This document shows positions 32,849 to 42,475 of a stretch of DNA of 64,000 bases, piece by piece; positions within the stretch are counted from its first letter, which is position 1; every line of letters starts with the position of its first letter. Under the pieces are notes generated by a model. The model was not told the origin of the DNA. It searched no databases and was given only the letters and a program-made list of their open reading frames with translations. The position numbers and the translations under genes were made by a program. Origin of the DNA: Rathayibacter rathayi (GTDB taxonomy: Bacteria; Actinomycetota; Actinomycetes; Actinomycetales; Microbacteriaceae); NCBI RefSeq assembly GCF_004011095.1, contig NZ_CP028129.1, positions 1,550,001 through 1,614,000 on the forward strand, written 5' to 3'.

Positions 32849-35017
32849 CTAGCTCTTGGCGAGGAACTCCCGGTCGCGGTCCTGCACCCGACGCTCCAGC
32901 GCGGCACGGAGGCGGTCGTGCGCGGCGAGGGACGGATCCTCCGCGATCAGGCGCTCGGCGAGCGCCCGCGCCTCCACGATGACGTCCGCGTCCTGCACCA
33001 CCCGGAGCAGGCGGAGCGAGGAGCGGCCACCGGACTGCGAGTCGCCCAGCACATCGCCCTCGCGGCGCAGTTCCAGGTCGACCTCGGCGAGAGCGAAGCC
33101 GTCGAGCGTCGCTGCGACCGCCTCGACCCGCTCGCGCGCAATGGTGCCCGCCACCGCCGCCGTGACGAAGAGGCACACTCCCGCGACTCCGCCGCGCCCG
33201 ATCCGGCCGCGGAGCTGATGCAGCTGCGAGACTCCGAAGCGCTCGGCGTCGAGCACGACCATCATCGAGGCGTTCGGCACGTCGACGCCGACCTCGATCA
33301 CCGTCGTCGAGACCAGCACGTCGATCTCGCCCGCAGCGAAGGCGCGCATCACGGCGTCCTTCTCCTCCGTCGTCATCCGCCCGTGCAACGCGGCCGATCG
33401 GCGCTGTCCGAGCAGCGGATGCGCGCGGACACCCTCGAGCGTCGCCGCGACCGTCGTGAGCGGCGAAGCGGCGTCCTCCCCGGCCGGCTGCGCGCCCTCG
33501 GCAGGCTCGCCCGGCTCGATCGCCGGGCAGACGAGGTAGACCTGGTGACCCGAACGGATCTCCTCCTCGGCCCGCTCCCAGGCCCGCGCGATCCAGGCGG
33601 GGTGCTCGGCGAGGGGCACCACATGGCTAGTGATCCCCGGGCGCCCCGCGGGCAGCTCGCGGATGGTCGAGGTGTCGAGGTCACCGAAAACGGTCATCGC
33701 GACGGTGCGCGGGATCGGCGTGGCCGTCAGCACGAGCACATGCGGCGGCCGCGCGCCCTTGCGGCGCAGAGCGTCGCGCTGGTCGACCCCGAAGCGGTGC
33801 TGCTCGTCGATCACGACGAGACCCAGATCGTAGAACGTGACGGAGTCGCCGAGGAGCGCGTGGGTGCCGACGACAATCTTCGCCGAGCCCGAGACGATCC
33901 GCAGCAGCGCGGCACGCCGCTCGGCCGCGCCCAGCCCTCCCGTGAGGAGGGTCGGCACCAGCTCGGCCGCGAGTTCGGGACCGAGCGTCGTCGCGATCGA
34001 GCGGAGGTGCTGACCCGCGAGGACCTCGGTCGGCGCGAGCAGGGCGGCCTGGCCGCCGCTCTCGGCCGTCGCGAGCATCGCCCGGAGCGCGACGAGGGTC
34101 TTCCCGGAGCCGACCTCGCCCTGCACGAGACGAGTCATCGGGTTCTCGGTCGCCAGGTCGGCGGCAATCTCGCGCCCCACTGCGGTCTGATCCCCGGTGA
34201 GGGCGAACGGCAGGCCGGCGTCGAAACGCGCGAGGAGGCCGCCGCGAGTAGGAACGCGGGCGGTCGCGGGGGTGGTACGCGCCGAAGCGCGGCGCTCAAG
34301 CAGGGCCAGTTGCAGGAGGAACGCCTCGTGGAAGCGCAGCGTCTCGCGGGCCTGCGCCTCCTCACCCTCCCGCTGCGGCCGGTGGATGAGTTCCAGCGCC
34401 TCACCGAGCCCGAGCAGCGAGCGGCCGGCGCGCACCTGCTCCGGCATCGGATCGGGCACCTCGCGCAGGCCATCCAGCAGCACGCCGATCGCGGCCTGGA
34501 GCTGCCAGCTCGAGAGTGCGCTGGTCGCGGGGTAGATCGGGATGGGGCGCTCGGCCCAGTCCTTCGCCAGCTCACCACCCGAGTCTGCGGCGACCGCTTC
34601 CTCGTCGTCGAACAGGCGGTAGTCGGGGTGGGTGAGCTGGGGCGTGTCGCGGAACATCGACACCGTGCCCGCGAAGATCCCGCGCACGCCGCGGTGCAGT
34701 TTCGCCGCGCGCCAGGGCTGCCCGAAGAAGGTCAGCGACAGCGTGCCCGAGCCGTCAGAGATCACGACCTCCAGCAGTGTTCCCCGCCGGTTGCGCATCG
34801 GACGCTCGCGCACCTCGCGCACCTCGGCCACGATCGTCACACTCTCTCCCACGGGGAGCCGCGAGAGCGCCGTCAACTCACCCCGCTTCGCGTAGCGGCG
34901 CGGGTAGTGGCCCAGCAGCTCACCGACCGTGCGGTAGCCGAACGCCTTCTCGACAGCGCTCGCGGTGCGCGGCCCGACCAGCGGCGCGAGAGCGGCGTCG
35001 AGGGGGTCCGGGATCAC
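32849..35017 (-). CDS. recG: ATP-dependent DNA helicase RecG
   Basis: 722 residues from GTG 35017. RecG remodels stalled forks and branched DNA. An N-terminal OB-fold wedge domain (GESVTIVAEVREVRERPM) precedes the helicase core: Walker A VQGEVGSGKTLVALRAML, DEAD-like DEQHRFGVDQRDAL, motif III TATPIPRTVAMTVFG, and the C-terminal RecG segment MMVVLDAERFGVSQLHQLRG, then RIGRGG. It follows the transglutaminase-like gene by seven bases. Confidence 0.94.
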   Translation of the reverse strand: MIPDPLDAALAPLVGPRTASAVEKAFGYRTVGELLGHYPRRYAKRGELTALSRLPVGESVTIVAEVREVRERPMRNRRGTLLEVVISDGSGTLSLTFFGQPWRAAKLHRGVRGIFAGTVSMFRDTPQLTHPDYRLFDDEEAVAADSGGELAKDWAERPIPIYPATSALSSWQLQAAIGVLLDGLREVPDPMPEQVRAGRSLLGLGEALELIHRPQREGEEAQARETLRFHEAFLLQLALLERRASARTTPATARVPTRGGLLARFDAGLPFALTGDQTAVGREIAADLATENPMTRLVQGEVGSGKTLVALRAMLATAESGGQAALLAPTEVLAGQHLRSIATTLGPELAAELVPTLLTGGLGAAERRAALLRIVSGSAKIVVGTHALLGDSVTFYDLGLVVIDEQHRFGVDQRDALRRKGARPPHVLVLTATPIPRTVAMTVFGDLDTSTIRELPAGRPGITSHVVPLAEHPAWIARAWERAEEEIRSGHQVYLVCPAIEPGEPAEGAQPAGEDAASPLTTVAATLEGVRAHPLLGQRRSAALHGRMTTEEKDAVMRAFAAGEIDVLVSTTVIEVGVDVPNASMMVVLDAERFGVSQLHQLRGRIGRGGVAGVCLFVTAAVAGTIARERVEAVAATLDGFALAEVDLELRREGDVLGDSQSGGRSSLRLLRVVQDADVIVEARALAERLIAEDPSLAAHDRLRAALERRVQDRDREFLAKS

Positions 35018-35024
35018 CTAGCGA

Positions 35025-37253
35025 TCATAGGGCGGACCTCGGACGTGCGAGCCGGGCGACCGGGTCGAGCGCCGAGCGCGGGACGAGCATCGCCAGCACT
35101 CGTCGCCCAGGGCCGACCGAGCTGCGCAGCGCGCCGGCCACGGCGACCGCGTCGTCCCACGCCGCCGACTCGGTGGGAGCCGGCGAGTACCGGCGGCGTT
35201 CGACGCGCTCGCGCAGGTCGTGCAGCAGCGCCCCGGCCCCGGGGTCGAGTGCACCGGCCATGCGGGACTCCTGCGCGCGCGGCGACTCCGTCTCCACCAC
35301 GGGGATCCCCAGGTCGCGGGCGTTCGCGAGGAGCTCGGCCCAGGCCGCCTCGACGGAGCCGGCGCGAGCGGAACGCCGACGCACCGCGCGCTGGATCGCG
35401 CGCAGCAGCCAGGGCACGAGCAGCAGCAGGAACAGCAGCACCCAGAGCGTCACCGCCGGAGCCGCCACGGTGTCCGAGGCGCCGACAGCGTCGGGGGTCG
35501 GCGTGGGGGACGCGGCGGTGGACGTCGGCGTCGCCGCAGGGGCGCTGGACGCGCCGGGAGTGGTGCCGGCCGCCGCTCCGGGAATCGTCGGGCCCGTCGA
35601 GGCCGTCGCGCTCGGGAGAGTGTAGGAGGCCGGCGCCCCTCGGCTCGGCGTCGGCTCGAAGGGCAGCCAGCCCACGCCCTCGAAGTACAGCTCGGGCCAC
35701 GCGTGCAGATCCGAGGAGAACACCCGGTAGGTGGTCAGATTGTTGCCCCGAGAGGGGACGACCGAGCCGGGCTGGTAGCCGATCGCGAGTCGCGACGGGA
35801 TTCCGAGCTCGCGTGCCATCACCGCCATCGCCGAGGCGTAGTGGACGCAGTAGCCCTCCTTCTGGTCCAGGAACGCGGCGAGAACGCCCACGCCGTCGCC
35901 GTCGTAGCCCTCCTCGGCCGGGGTTTGCTCTGAGTAGCGGAACTGCGACGAACGGAAGTACGTCTGCAGTGCACGAGCCCTGTCGTAGGCGGTCGGCGCG
36001 CCGGCGGTGACCTCCTGGGCGGTGGTGCTGACGATCTCGGGGACGTCGTCGGGCAGCGAGAGGTAGCGGTCCACACCCGTCGGCGCGGGAGCGGCGAGCA
36101 GTTGCTGCGGGTCGGGCTCGAGCCGTAGCGCCTGCACCTTGTAGTCGTCGCCCGAGCGGGTGGTCGCGTCGCCGCGGATCGAGCCGTCCTGCACGTCCTG
36201 CAGCCAGCCGTCACCCACGCCGGTCAGCGAGGCGACGGGGTACGGCACGGGGAGCCACTGGCTTCGTAGCGTCTCCACCGAGACGTCCACCTCCTCCGAC
36301 TGGCGCGGCACGCTCTCGGCGAGCCCCTCAGGCGCGATCGGCTGGTCGATCGGAGCGGTCTCCTCGGTCGCGTTCGGCCCCCAGTCGTCGCCGTCGAAGT
36401 CCGAGACGGTGAGCACGCGGAGGTAGACGGGCAGGTCGGAGTCGGTGGCATAGCGCAGCACCGTCACGGGGTTGGGGCGGCGAAGATCGGCGCCCAGCGC
36501 GACCACGGGGTCGATCGCCCCGTTGAAGAGGCTGCCCGAGACGCCGGAGGCGGCGGTTATGCGGGTGAAGCCGCTGGCGGACCCGGCGAGCAGGCCCGCT
36601 CCGAGGACGACCGCGGTGACGGCAGCGAGTGAGGGCAGCAGAGCCGCCGTCGCGCTCGGGCGGCCGGGGACGGCGCTGGCGGCGAGCACGCCGGCGTAGG
36701 CGAGCGCCGTGACGACCAGGCTCAGCCAGGACACGGCGGACGGATCAATGATCGCCGGCACCGCGAGCAGCGCGGCCGGGAACAGCCCCGCCAGCGCGGG
36801 CAGTCGCACCGAGAAGGCGAACAGGTCCGCCGCCCAGGCGAGCACGACCACTCCGCCGATCAGGAGGAACGAGATCCCGTTGTCGGCGACGGCGGGCAAC
36901 CCCTGCTGCGCGATCGAGGCGACGCCGCCCTGCGCGAGCGCCTCCGCCTGCGCCACCGCGGCGGGGGTCGGGATCACGAACAGCAGCGCCCGGGCGGGCA
37001 CGAACATCGCGGTCAGGACGCCGACCACGGTGAGCGTGCCGAGGATCGGCGGGACGACGGGGTGCACCCGCAGCGCCCGCGCCGCCGCTGGGACACCGAG
37101 CACGACAGCGACCGCACACGCGAGCAGCACTAACCAGTCGACACCGACGAGGAGTCGGCCCGTGCCCGCGGCCGCGGCGGTGATGGCCAGCCAGAGCAGA
37201 GCGCTGAGCGGAGCCGATCCGGCGCGCGGATCGCCCTCGGCGCGGCGGCTCAT
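35025..37253 (-). CDS. TgpA/DUF3488-type membrane transglutaminase-like protein
   Basis: 742 residues from ATG 37253, overlapping the DUF58 stop (ATGA). About six N-terminal helices (VDWLVLLACAVAVVLGVPAA, ALLFVIPTPAAVAQAEALAQ and others) are followed by a large extracellular transglutaminase domain with Cys in KEGYCVHYASAMAVMARELG, His in SSDLHAWPELYF and a later Asp/Glu. A Thr/Ala/Pro-rich linker, a last helix (PAVTLWVLLFLLLLVPWLLR) and a DUF4129-like cytosolic tail complete the TgpA layout. Together with MoxR and DUF58 proteins it forms a widespread module whose substrate is not established; envelope protein processing is suggested. Confidence 0.9.
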   Translation of the reverse strand: MSRRAEGDPRAGSAPLSALLWLAITAAAAGTGRLLVGVDWLVLLACAVAVVLGVPAAARALRVHPVVPPILGTLTVVGVLTAMFVPARALLFVIPTPAAVAQAEALAQGGVASIAQQGLPAVADNGISFLLIGGVVVLAWAADLFAFSVRLPALAGLFPAALLAVPAIIDPSAVSWLSLVVTALAYAGVLAASAVPGRPSATAALLPSLAAVTAVVLGAGLLAGSASGFTRITAASGVSGSLFNGAIDPVVALGADLRRPNPVTVLRYATDSDLPVYLRVLTVSDFDGDDWGPNATEETAPIDQPIAPEGLAESVPRQSEEVDVSVETLRSQWLPVPYPVASLTGVGDGWLQDVQDGSIRGDATTRSGDDYKVQALRLEPDPQQLLAAPAPTGVDRYLSLPDDVPEIVSTTAQEVTAGAPTAYDRARALQTYFRSSQFRYSEQTPAEEGYDGDGVGVLAAFLDQKEGYCVHYASAMAVMARELGIPSRLAIGYQPGSVVPSRGNNLTTYRVFSSDLHAWPELYFEGVGWLPFEPTPSRGAPASYTLPSATASTGPTIPGAAAGTTPGASSAPAATPTSTAASPTPTPDAVGASDTVAAPAVTLWVLLFLLLLVPWLLRAIQRAVRRRSARAGSVEAAWAELLANARDLGIPVVETESPRAQESRMAGALDPGAGALLHDLRERVERRRYSPAPTESAAWDDAVAVAGALRSSVGPGRRVLAMLVPRSALDPVARLARPRSAL

Positions 37254-38545
37254 GCCACCACCCGCAGCGCGAGGGCCTGCGCCCACGCCCCCTCGACCGA
37301 GGCACTCGGGTCGACGGCGACCGCGTACCAGCCCAGCGAGGCCAGGGCCGTCTCCTCCTCCGCGGTGCCGGCGACGACGAAGGCGATCGCCGGCCGGGCC
37401 TGCGCGGCCAGGGAGGCGAGGGCGTCGAGGTCGGATTCGAGCAGGCGCGTGAGCACGGCGAACACGGGGTGCACTCCCCCGGTGTCGCGCATCTCGGCCG
37501 AGATCCGGGTCACCGCATCGACCGACCCGCGCGAGGGTGCCAGCTCGGCCAGGCGCAGCAGCACGTCGTGCGCCACCTCCCGCTCGTCCTCGGAGTGTTC
37601 CGGCTCGCCGTCCGCGCCGGTCTCGACGAGGTGCGTCTCGAAGCCTCGCTCGAGCAGGTGCACCGCGAGCGACGCCGTCATCGACACCGCCCACTCCAGC
37701 CGCTCGTCGTCGCGGCGCTCGAGCACGCGCTCGGCGCGGGTCTCTAGCAGGATCCAGGCGTGCGGGTCCGTGTTCTGCTCGTCCTGGCGGACCATCAGCT
37801 CGCCGGAGCGGGCACTCGCGCGCCAGTGCACGCGGCGCATCGCGTCACCCGGGCGGTAGTCGCGCGGGATCACGTCGTCGGTGCCGGCGCCGGCCGTGGC
37901 GCGCGCGACCGGGCTCGACCCGCCGGCTCCGTGCGCATCCAAGACGTCGCTCTGCAGCGGCACGACCCGCGGAGACACCACGAACGGCTGAGCAGCGCCC
38001 ACGACGCTCTCCCGCAGCGCCAGCCCGAGGCCGTCGCCGCGCACGAGGCGCAGCGGACCGACGCGGTGGATGCCGCGCCGCTCGGCAGGCAGGCGGTAGC
38101 GGGCACGCACGCGGCCCCCGGCCGGGACGACCGGCAGACCGAAGGCGCCCTCGGCCACCGGCCGCCCGACGACGACTCCGCTCTGCACGCGCTCCAGGCG
38201 GTCGTGGGCGTGTGCCCCGCTGTGCACCGCACGGCCGCGGTTCTCCAGCAGCACCTCGACCTCCACCACATCGCCGGCCGCCACGCTCTGCGGAGTGAAC
38301 CGGCGCTGCACGCGCAAGGACGGCGCGGCCAGGGCCAACGACACCAGGGCGCCCAGTGGCAGCCCGAGCAGGACCAGGCCGAGAAACAGCAGCTCCCGGA
38401 CCGCCCAGAGCGGCGCACTCAGCACTCCCGCGACGCCCAGCAGCACGAGCACCCAGCCGCGCAGCGTCAGCGCGATCCCGCGGAGCGCGGGCAGGCCGCC
38501 CAGGCGGGTCGAGGGGGCCTCGACGGTGCGGGCCTCAGTCGGCAC
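37250..38545 (-). CDS. DUF58 protein of the MoxR module
   Basis: 431 residues from GTG 38545, overlapping the moxR stop by 11 bases. Two N-terminal membrane helices (LRGWVLVLLGVAGVLSAP and LLFLGLVLLGLPLGALVSLA) precede a beta-rich segment and the DUF58 core GTDDVIPRDYRPGDAMRRVH followed by WRASARSGELMVRQDEQ. The C-terminal part has a vWA-like fold without a clean MIDAS. It is thought to be a client of the MoxR ATPase. Order moxR-DUF58-tgpA with overlaps at each junction is conserved in actinobacteria. Confidence 0.9.
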   Translation of the reverse strand: MPTEARTVEAPSTRLGGLPALRGIALTLRGWVLVLLGVAGVLSAPLWAVRELLFLGLVLLGLPLGALVSLALAAPSLRVQRRFTPQSVAAGDVVEVEVLLENRGRAVHSGAHAHDRLERVQSGVVVGRPVAEGAFGLPVVPAGGRVRARYRLPAERRGIHRVGPLRLVRGDGLGLALRESVVGAAQPFVVSPRVVPLQSDVLDAHGAGGSSPVARATAGAGTDDVIPRDYRPGDAMRRVHWRASARSGELMVRQDEQNTDPHAWILLETRAERVLERRDDERLEWAVSMTASLAVHLLERGFETHLVETGADGEPEHSEDEREVAHDVLLRLAELAPSRGSVDAVTRISAEMRDTGGVHPVFAVLTRLLESDLDALASLAAQARPAIAFVVAGTAEEETALASLGWYAVAVDPSASVEGAWAQALALRVVA

Positions 38546-39566
38546 GATTGCCGAAGGGGACGGGGGTCGCCGCGACGATGCGCCGCACGATCTCGGTGAC
38601 CGAGTGCGAGGATCCGGCGCCCGAGCGGCCCGGCAGGCGCGTGGCGGGCAGGAGGCGGTGGCCGAGCACGGGAACGGCGAGCGCGTCGACATCGTCCGGC
38701 ACCACGAAGTCGCGGTCGCCCAGAGCGGCGAGCGCCTTCGACGCGGCGATCAGCTGAAGAGTGGCGCGAGGGCTCCCGCCCAGCCGCAGCTCCGGGTCGA
38801 CGCGCGTGGCCTGCATGATCGCCACCACGTACTCCTGCACCGGCGGCGCGACGTACACCGAGCGCACGTAGGCCATCATCCGCTCGAGCTCGGCGAGGCC
38901 GACGACAGGCTGCAGTTCCTCCAGCGGGCTGGCCGAGTCGCGCGTGCGGATCATCTCGAGCTCGGCGCGCTCGTCGGGGTAGCCGAGCGAGAGGCGGGCC
39001 ATGAAGCGGTCGCGCTGCGCCTCGGGCAGCGAGTAAGTGCCCTCCATCTCGACCGGATTCTGCGTCGCGATCACGGCGAAGGGGCGCGGGAGCAGGTGGG
39101 TGACGCCGTCGACGGAGACCTGGCGCTCCTCCATGCACTCCAGCAGCGCCGACTGCGTTTTGGGCGAGGCGCGGTTGATCTCGTCGCCGATCAGGATGTT
39201 CGCGAATACCGGGCCCGGCTTGAACTCGAAGTCGAGGGTCGCCTGGTTGTAGACCGACACGCCGGTGACGTCCGAGGGCAGCAGGTCGGGGGTGAATTGG
39301 ATGCGCGCCACGCTGCCGCCAACCGAGGCGGCCAGCGACTTCGCCAGCACCGTCTTGCCGGTGCCGGGCACGTCCTCCATCAGGAGGTGGCCGCCGGCCA
39401 GGAACACCGTCAGCGCCATCGACACCTCGGCCGACTTGCCGTCGATCACGCGGGTGAGGTTCTCGAGCACGGCGCCGCAGTGCGCCGTGAACTCCTCACG
39501 GGTCAGGGGCGTCTCGGGCGCCGCTCGGCGGCCGGCAGCGGAGCGGGTGTCTTCGAGCGACGTCAT
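38535..39566 (-). CDS. MoxR-family AAA+ ATPase
   Basis: 343 residues. Walker A is MEDVPGTGKTVLAKSLA, Walker B is NILIGDEINRASPKTQSALL and sensor 1 is FAVIATQNPVEMEGTYSLPE. MoxR ATPases act as chaperones for metal-binding vWA/DUF58 proteins. It is the first gene of a seven-gene minus-strand run to cofC. The 118-base gap to the divergent rsmD gene would hold its promoter. Confidence 0.92.
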   Translation of the reverse strand: MTSLEDTRSAAGRRAAPETPLTREEFTAHCGAVLENLTRVIDGKSAEVSMALTVFLAGGHLLMEDVPGTGKTVLAKSLAASVGGSVARIQFTPDLLPSDVTGVSVYNQATLDFEFKPGPVFANILIGDEINRASPKTQSALLECMEERQVSVDGVTHLLPRPFAVIATQNPVEMEGTYSLPEAQRDRFMARLSLGYPDERAELEMIRTRDSASPLEELQPVVGLAELERMMAYVRSVYVAPPVQEYVVAIMQATRVDPELRLGGSPRATLQLIAASKALAALGDRDFVVPDDVDALAVPVLGHRLLPATRLPGRSGAGSSHSVTEIVRRIVAATPVPFGNRAD

Positions 39567-39684
39567 AGCTACGGATTCTCGCAGCCAGACGGGGAAAAGG
39601 GTTCAGGTTCCGCGAGTTCGCAGTGTGCCGCCAGGCGGGGAGTGCGGGAGAGCGCGGGCGCGGCGCCGCCCTATGCTCGGTCCG

Positions 39685-40275
39685 GTGACCAGGATCATCG
39701 CCGGATTCGCCGGCTCGCTCACCCTCCGGGTCCCGCGCGCGGGCACCCGCCCCACCAGCGACCGCGTGCGCGAGGCCGTCTTCTCAGCTCTGGAGGCGCG
39801 CGACGCGCTCGACGGAGCGACCGTCGTGGACCTCTACGCCGGTTCCGGGGCGCTCGGCCTGGAGTCGGCCAGCCGCGGGGCGAGCGCCGTCGTCCTCGTC
39901 GAACGAGACCCGAAGGCCGCGCGGACCGCCGGTGAGAACGCGCGGGCGATCACGACCGCCGCCGCCAAGAACCGGCACCCCGCGCCCCGGATCGAGGTCG
40001 TGACCGGCTCCGTCCGCTCGTTCCTCGACGGCTCCCCCGCAGTGAATACCGACACCGTGTTCCTTGACCCGCCGTACGACCTCGGCGAAGACGACCTCGC
40101 GGCCGACCTGGCCGGAGTGCTACCGCTTCTGCGCGAGGACGCAGTGGTCGTCGTGGAGCGCAGCTCCCGCAGCCCGGAGCCGCGCTGGCCAGCGGGGCTC
40201 GAGCGCGAGCGGAGGAAGGACTACGGCGAGACGACGATCTGGTGGGCGTCGCCCGCTCCGCCCGCCTCCACGTAG
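39685..40275 (+). CDS. rsmD: 16S rRNA (guanine(966)-N2)-methyltransferase
   Basis: 196 residues from GTG 39685; an in-frame ATG four codons upstream is an alternative. RsmD methylates G966 of 16S rRNA using SAM. Motifs: TRIIAGFAGSLTLRVPRAGT with PTSDRVREAVFSALEA, SAM site VVDLYAGSGALGLESASRG, and the catalytic DPPYDL (N/D-PPY type). The gene ends seven bases from the convergent thiL stop. Confidence 0.92.
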   Translation: MTRIIAGFAGSLTLRVPRAGTRPTSDRVREAVFSALEARDALDGATVVDLYAGSGALGLESASRGASAVVLVERDPKAARTAGENARAITTAAAKNRHPAPRIEVVTGSVRSFLDGSPAVNTDTVFLDPPYDLGEDDLAADLAGVLPLLREDAVVVVERSSRSPEPRWPAGLERERRKDYGETTIWWASPAPPAST

Positions 40276-40282
40276 CCCGGAC

Positions 40283-41317
40283 TCAGCCCGCCGCGCCGTC
40301 CCAGCCGAGATACGGGTCCCAACCGCCGCGCTCGTCGAGCGCCACCCCGCCCAGCCGCACCTCGGGCGCCCCCTCGCGGACGACTCCGAGCGGCACGAAC
40401 TCCTCTGGCAGCACGGTCGCCGGCGGGAAGCACGCGAGCATGGCGTGGTCTTCGCCGCCGCCGAGCACCAGCGCCCTCGCCAGGTCGAGATCCACGCCTT
40501 CGACCCGGGTCAGCTGTCGTGCATGCGCGTCGACCGCCGCCGGGTCCAGGTCGATCACCACGGCGCTCGCCCGGGACATCCGGCGCGCATCGAGCACCAC
40601 TCCGTCCGAGACGTCCATCATCGCGGTGGCGATCCCGCCAGCGGCCGTGCCCGCCGCAATCGGAGCCGTCGGCCGAAGCTGCGCGTCCAGGAGGGACGGG
40701 TGCCGCTCCCGCAGCCGCGCCGCGAGGTCCGCCGACGGCTCCCCCTCCTCCCGCGCCTGCTCGAACAGCAGACGCAGCCCCAGACCGGCGCGGCCGAGCG
40801 GCCCGGCGAGGGCCAGAACGTCCCCCGGGCGCGCGCCGCTGCGCAGCACCGGAGGGCGGCCGTCGAGCGAGCCGAAGGCCGTGATCGAGAGCGTCAGCGT
40901 CGCGGAGGCGGAGAGATCGCCCCCGACGACCCCGCAGCCGGGCGCCATCGCGGCGCAGCCCGCGGCGAGACCGTCCGCGATCCCCTCCAGCACGTCTAGG
41001 CCCAGCGAGTGCGGGGCCGCCAGCGCGACGACGAGCCCGGTGGGCCGCGCACCCATCGCCGCGACGTCGGCGAGGTTCGAGGCGGCCGCCTTCCAGCCCA
41101 GATCCGCCGGAGTCGACCAGGCCAGCCGGAAGTCGGGGCCGTGCACCATCATGTCCGTCGTGACCACGAAACGACCGTCGGGTGCGCGCAGCACCGCGCA
41201 GTCGTCCCCCGGCCCGACCACCGTCTCCGCTCCCCCGCCGGGGAGGCGGGTCAGCACCCGCGCGAGCACCTCGCCCTCGCTGAGCTCGGCCAGGGTGGGA
41301 CTCCGATCCGCTGTCAT
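40283..41317 (-). CDS. thiL: Thiamine-monophosphate kinase
   Basis: 344 residues from ATG 41317. ThiL makes thiamine diphosphate from the monophosphate. Motifs of the PurM/ThiL fold: GPGDDCAVLRAPDGRFVVTT with DMMVHGPDFR, GWKAAASNLADVAAMGARPT, and MMDVSDGVVLDARRM. LGGGEDHAMLACFPPA is the C-terminal signature. Length is typical. Confidence 0.93.
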   Translation of the reverse strand: MTADRSPTLAELSEGEVLARVLTRLPGGGAETVVGPGDDCAVLRAPDGRFVVTTDMMVHGPDFRLAWSTPADLGWKAAASNLADVAAMGARPTGLVVALAAPHSLGLDVLEGIADGLAAGCAAMAPGCGVVGGDLSASATLTLSITAFGSLDGRPPVLRSGARPGDVLALAGPLGRAGLGLRLLFEQAREEGEPSADLAARLRERHPSLLDAQLRPTAPIAAGTAAGGIATAMMDVSDGVVLDARRMSRASAVVIDLDPAAVDAHARQLTRVEGVDLDLARALVLGGGEDHAMLACFPPATVLPEEFVPLGVVREGAPEVRLGGVALDERGGWDPYLGWDGAAG

Positions 41318-41476
41318 GGTTCACACGCTAGCGTTGACGGCGATGTCAGATGACGCGCCCCCTCGAGTCGAGCACAGGGCGTGTTGACTACCGGTCATGC
41401 CGGATAGCACGACGTTGATGTCGTCCTAGATCACCACTGTGAATTCCTCTCCACTGTGGCCCCCAGTCCCAGAACT

Positions 41477-41818
41477 TCACAGGGAACGGTCATCGCGACC
41501 ATAAACGACTACATTCCCGTCGCTGTGAAGCGCCAGCGTCCTCCCCGCGGGTCGGGTTCCAGATTCCCTGGAGGGAGATCGGTCGGCATAATGTGCGACA
41601 ACATTTCCGTCAGACTGAAAATACACCTACGATGCGTTTGAGCGAGCCGAGAAGCGACCGTCGGATCCGTTGGCGTAGATGTAGAGACCGGTCCAGTCGA
41701 ACCGCCCGCATTTTTCCCGAATCGAATCTCACTTGGCGCGGCACTCGCCGCGTCTCTCAAGCAAACCGACACTGACCGGACCGCGCAGAGCGGCCCCGAC
41801 ACTGGACTTCTTCTTCAT
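41477..41818 (-). pseudogene. Decayed bulb-type (mannose-binding) lectin domain gene
   Basis: An ATG at 41818 with AAAGGAAT upstream starts a frame that stops after 29 residues (MKKKSSVGAALRGPVSVGLL...). Downstream on the same strand a second frame reads LYIYANGSDGRFSARSNAS, a TAG (41627-41629), VYFQSDGNVVAHYADRSPS, and LALHSDGNVVVYGRDD before a stop at 41477-41479. The QxDGNVV(x)Y pattern, here twice, is the mannose-binding motif of bulb-type lectin domains. The gene has at least one frameshift and one internal stop. It lies alone in the 590-base gap between thiL and the DUF3515 gene. Confidence 0.6.
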
Positions 41819-41905
41819 CGAAATTCCTTTCTGACGAGGGGTGCTCCCTCCTAGCGCAGCGCAGCTTCCCTGTGACCGCACCAGGCACGCGCCGGTCTCG
41901 CTGAC

Positions 41906-42412
41906 CTACTGGGGTGCGGGTGCCGGCAGGGTGATGTCGCCAAGGTCCTGGCACTTGACGTCGCCCGCGGGGGCAAGGGCGCCGACCGCCGGGGCCAGGT
42001 CGACGAGGACTGAACTACCCGAGATCGCTTCGCTGTCGATGATGACCTCGGTCGCCGGGGTGCGGCCGAACGTGATGAACCGATACCTGGGGGCGTCGGA
42101 ATCGTCCGATATCCAATCAATGCCATTCACTTCTATACAGCGAGGATCCGCAGCGGGAGGCTCGAGCCCGCATCGCAGCAGGACGACAGCCGGAGAACCC
42201 CACGCCGCTGTCCCTTGAGCGTTGGTCTCGCGTCGCGCGATTTCCCCACCGGCACCATCGGTCAGACCACTCGGCAGCCGCGACGAAATAGTTGCACAGT
42301 TCACACTTTCGGAATCATCTGCTGCATCGAGCGCCACGACCGGAGAACAGGCGGTTAGCGCGAGAACGGCAACGAGGCCTGCGGCAGACAACAGAGACCG
42401 TCTAAAAGACAT
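41906..42412 (-). CDS. DUF3515 lipoprotein
   Basis: 168 residues from ATG 42412. The N-terminus is a lipoprotein signal with lipobox LTAC. The rest (TISSRLPSGLTDGAGGEIAR, AWGSPAVVLLRCGLEPPAAD, IEVNGIDWISDD) matches the DUF3515 family of actinobacterial envelope proteins. The function is unknown. The gene is commonly found after ddl in Microbacteriaceae, as here. Confidence 0.87.
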   Translation of the reverse strand: MSFRRSLLSAAGLVAVLALTACSPVVALDAADDSESVNCATISSRLPSGLTDGAGGEIARRETNAQGTAAWGSPAVVLLRCGLEPPAADPRCIEVNGIDWISDDSDAPRYRFITFGRTPATEVIIDSEAISGSSVLVDLAPAVGALAPAGDVKCQDLGDITLPAPAPQ

Positions 42413-42475
42413 TAGACCACCTTGCTGATTGAGTTCATTGTCGACGTCGTGGGCAAAAAAGGGAAGGACGAGCGA

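Noticed and set aside
32300..36010. Long plus-strand open frame across coaD, recG and the transglutaminase-like gene
   Set aside because: It mirrors the codon structure of the minus-strand genes and has no recognisable domain or ribosome site.
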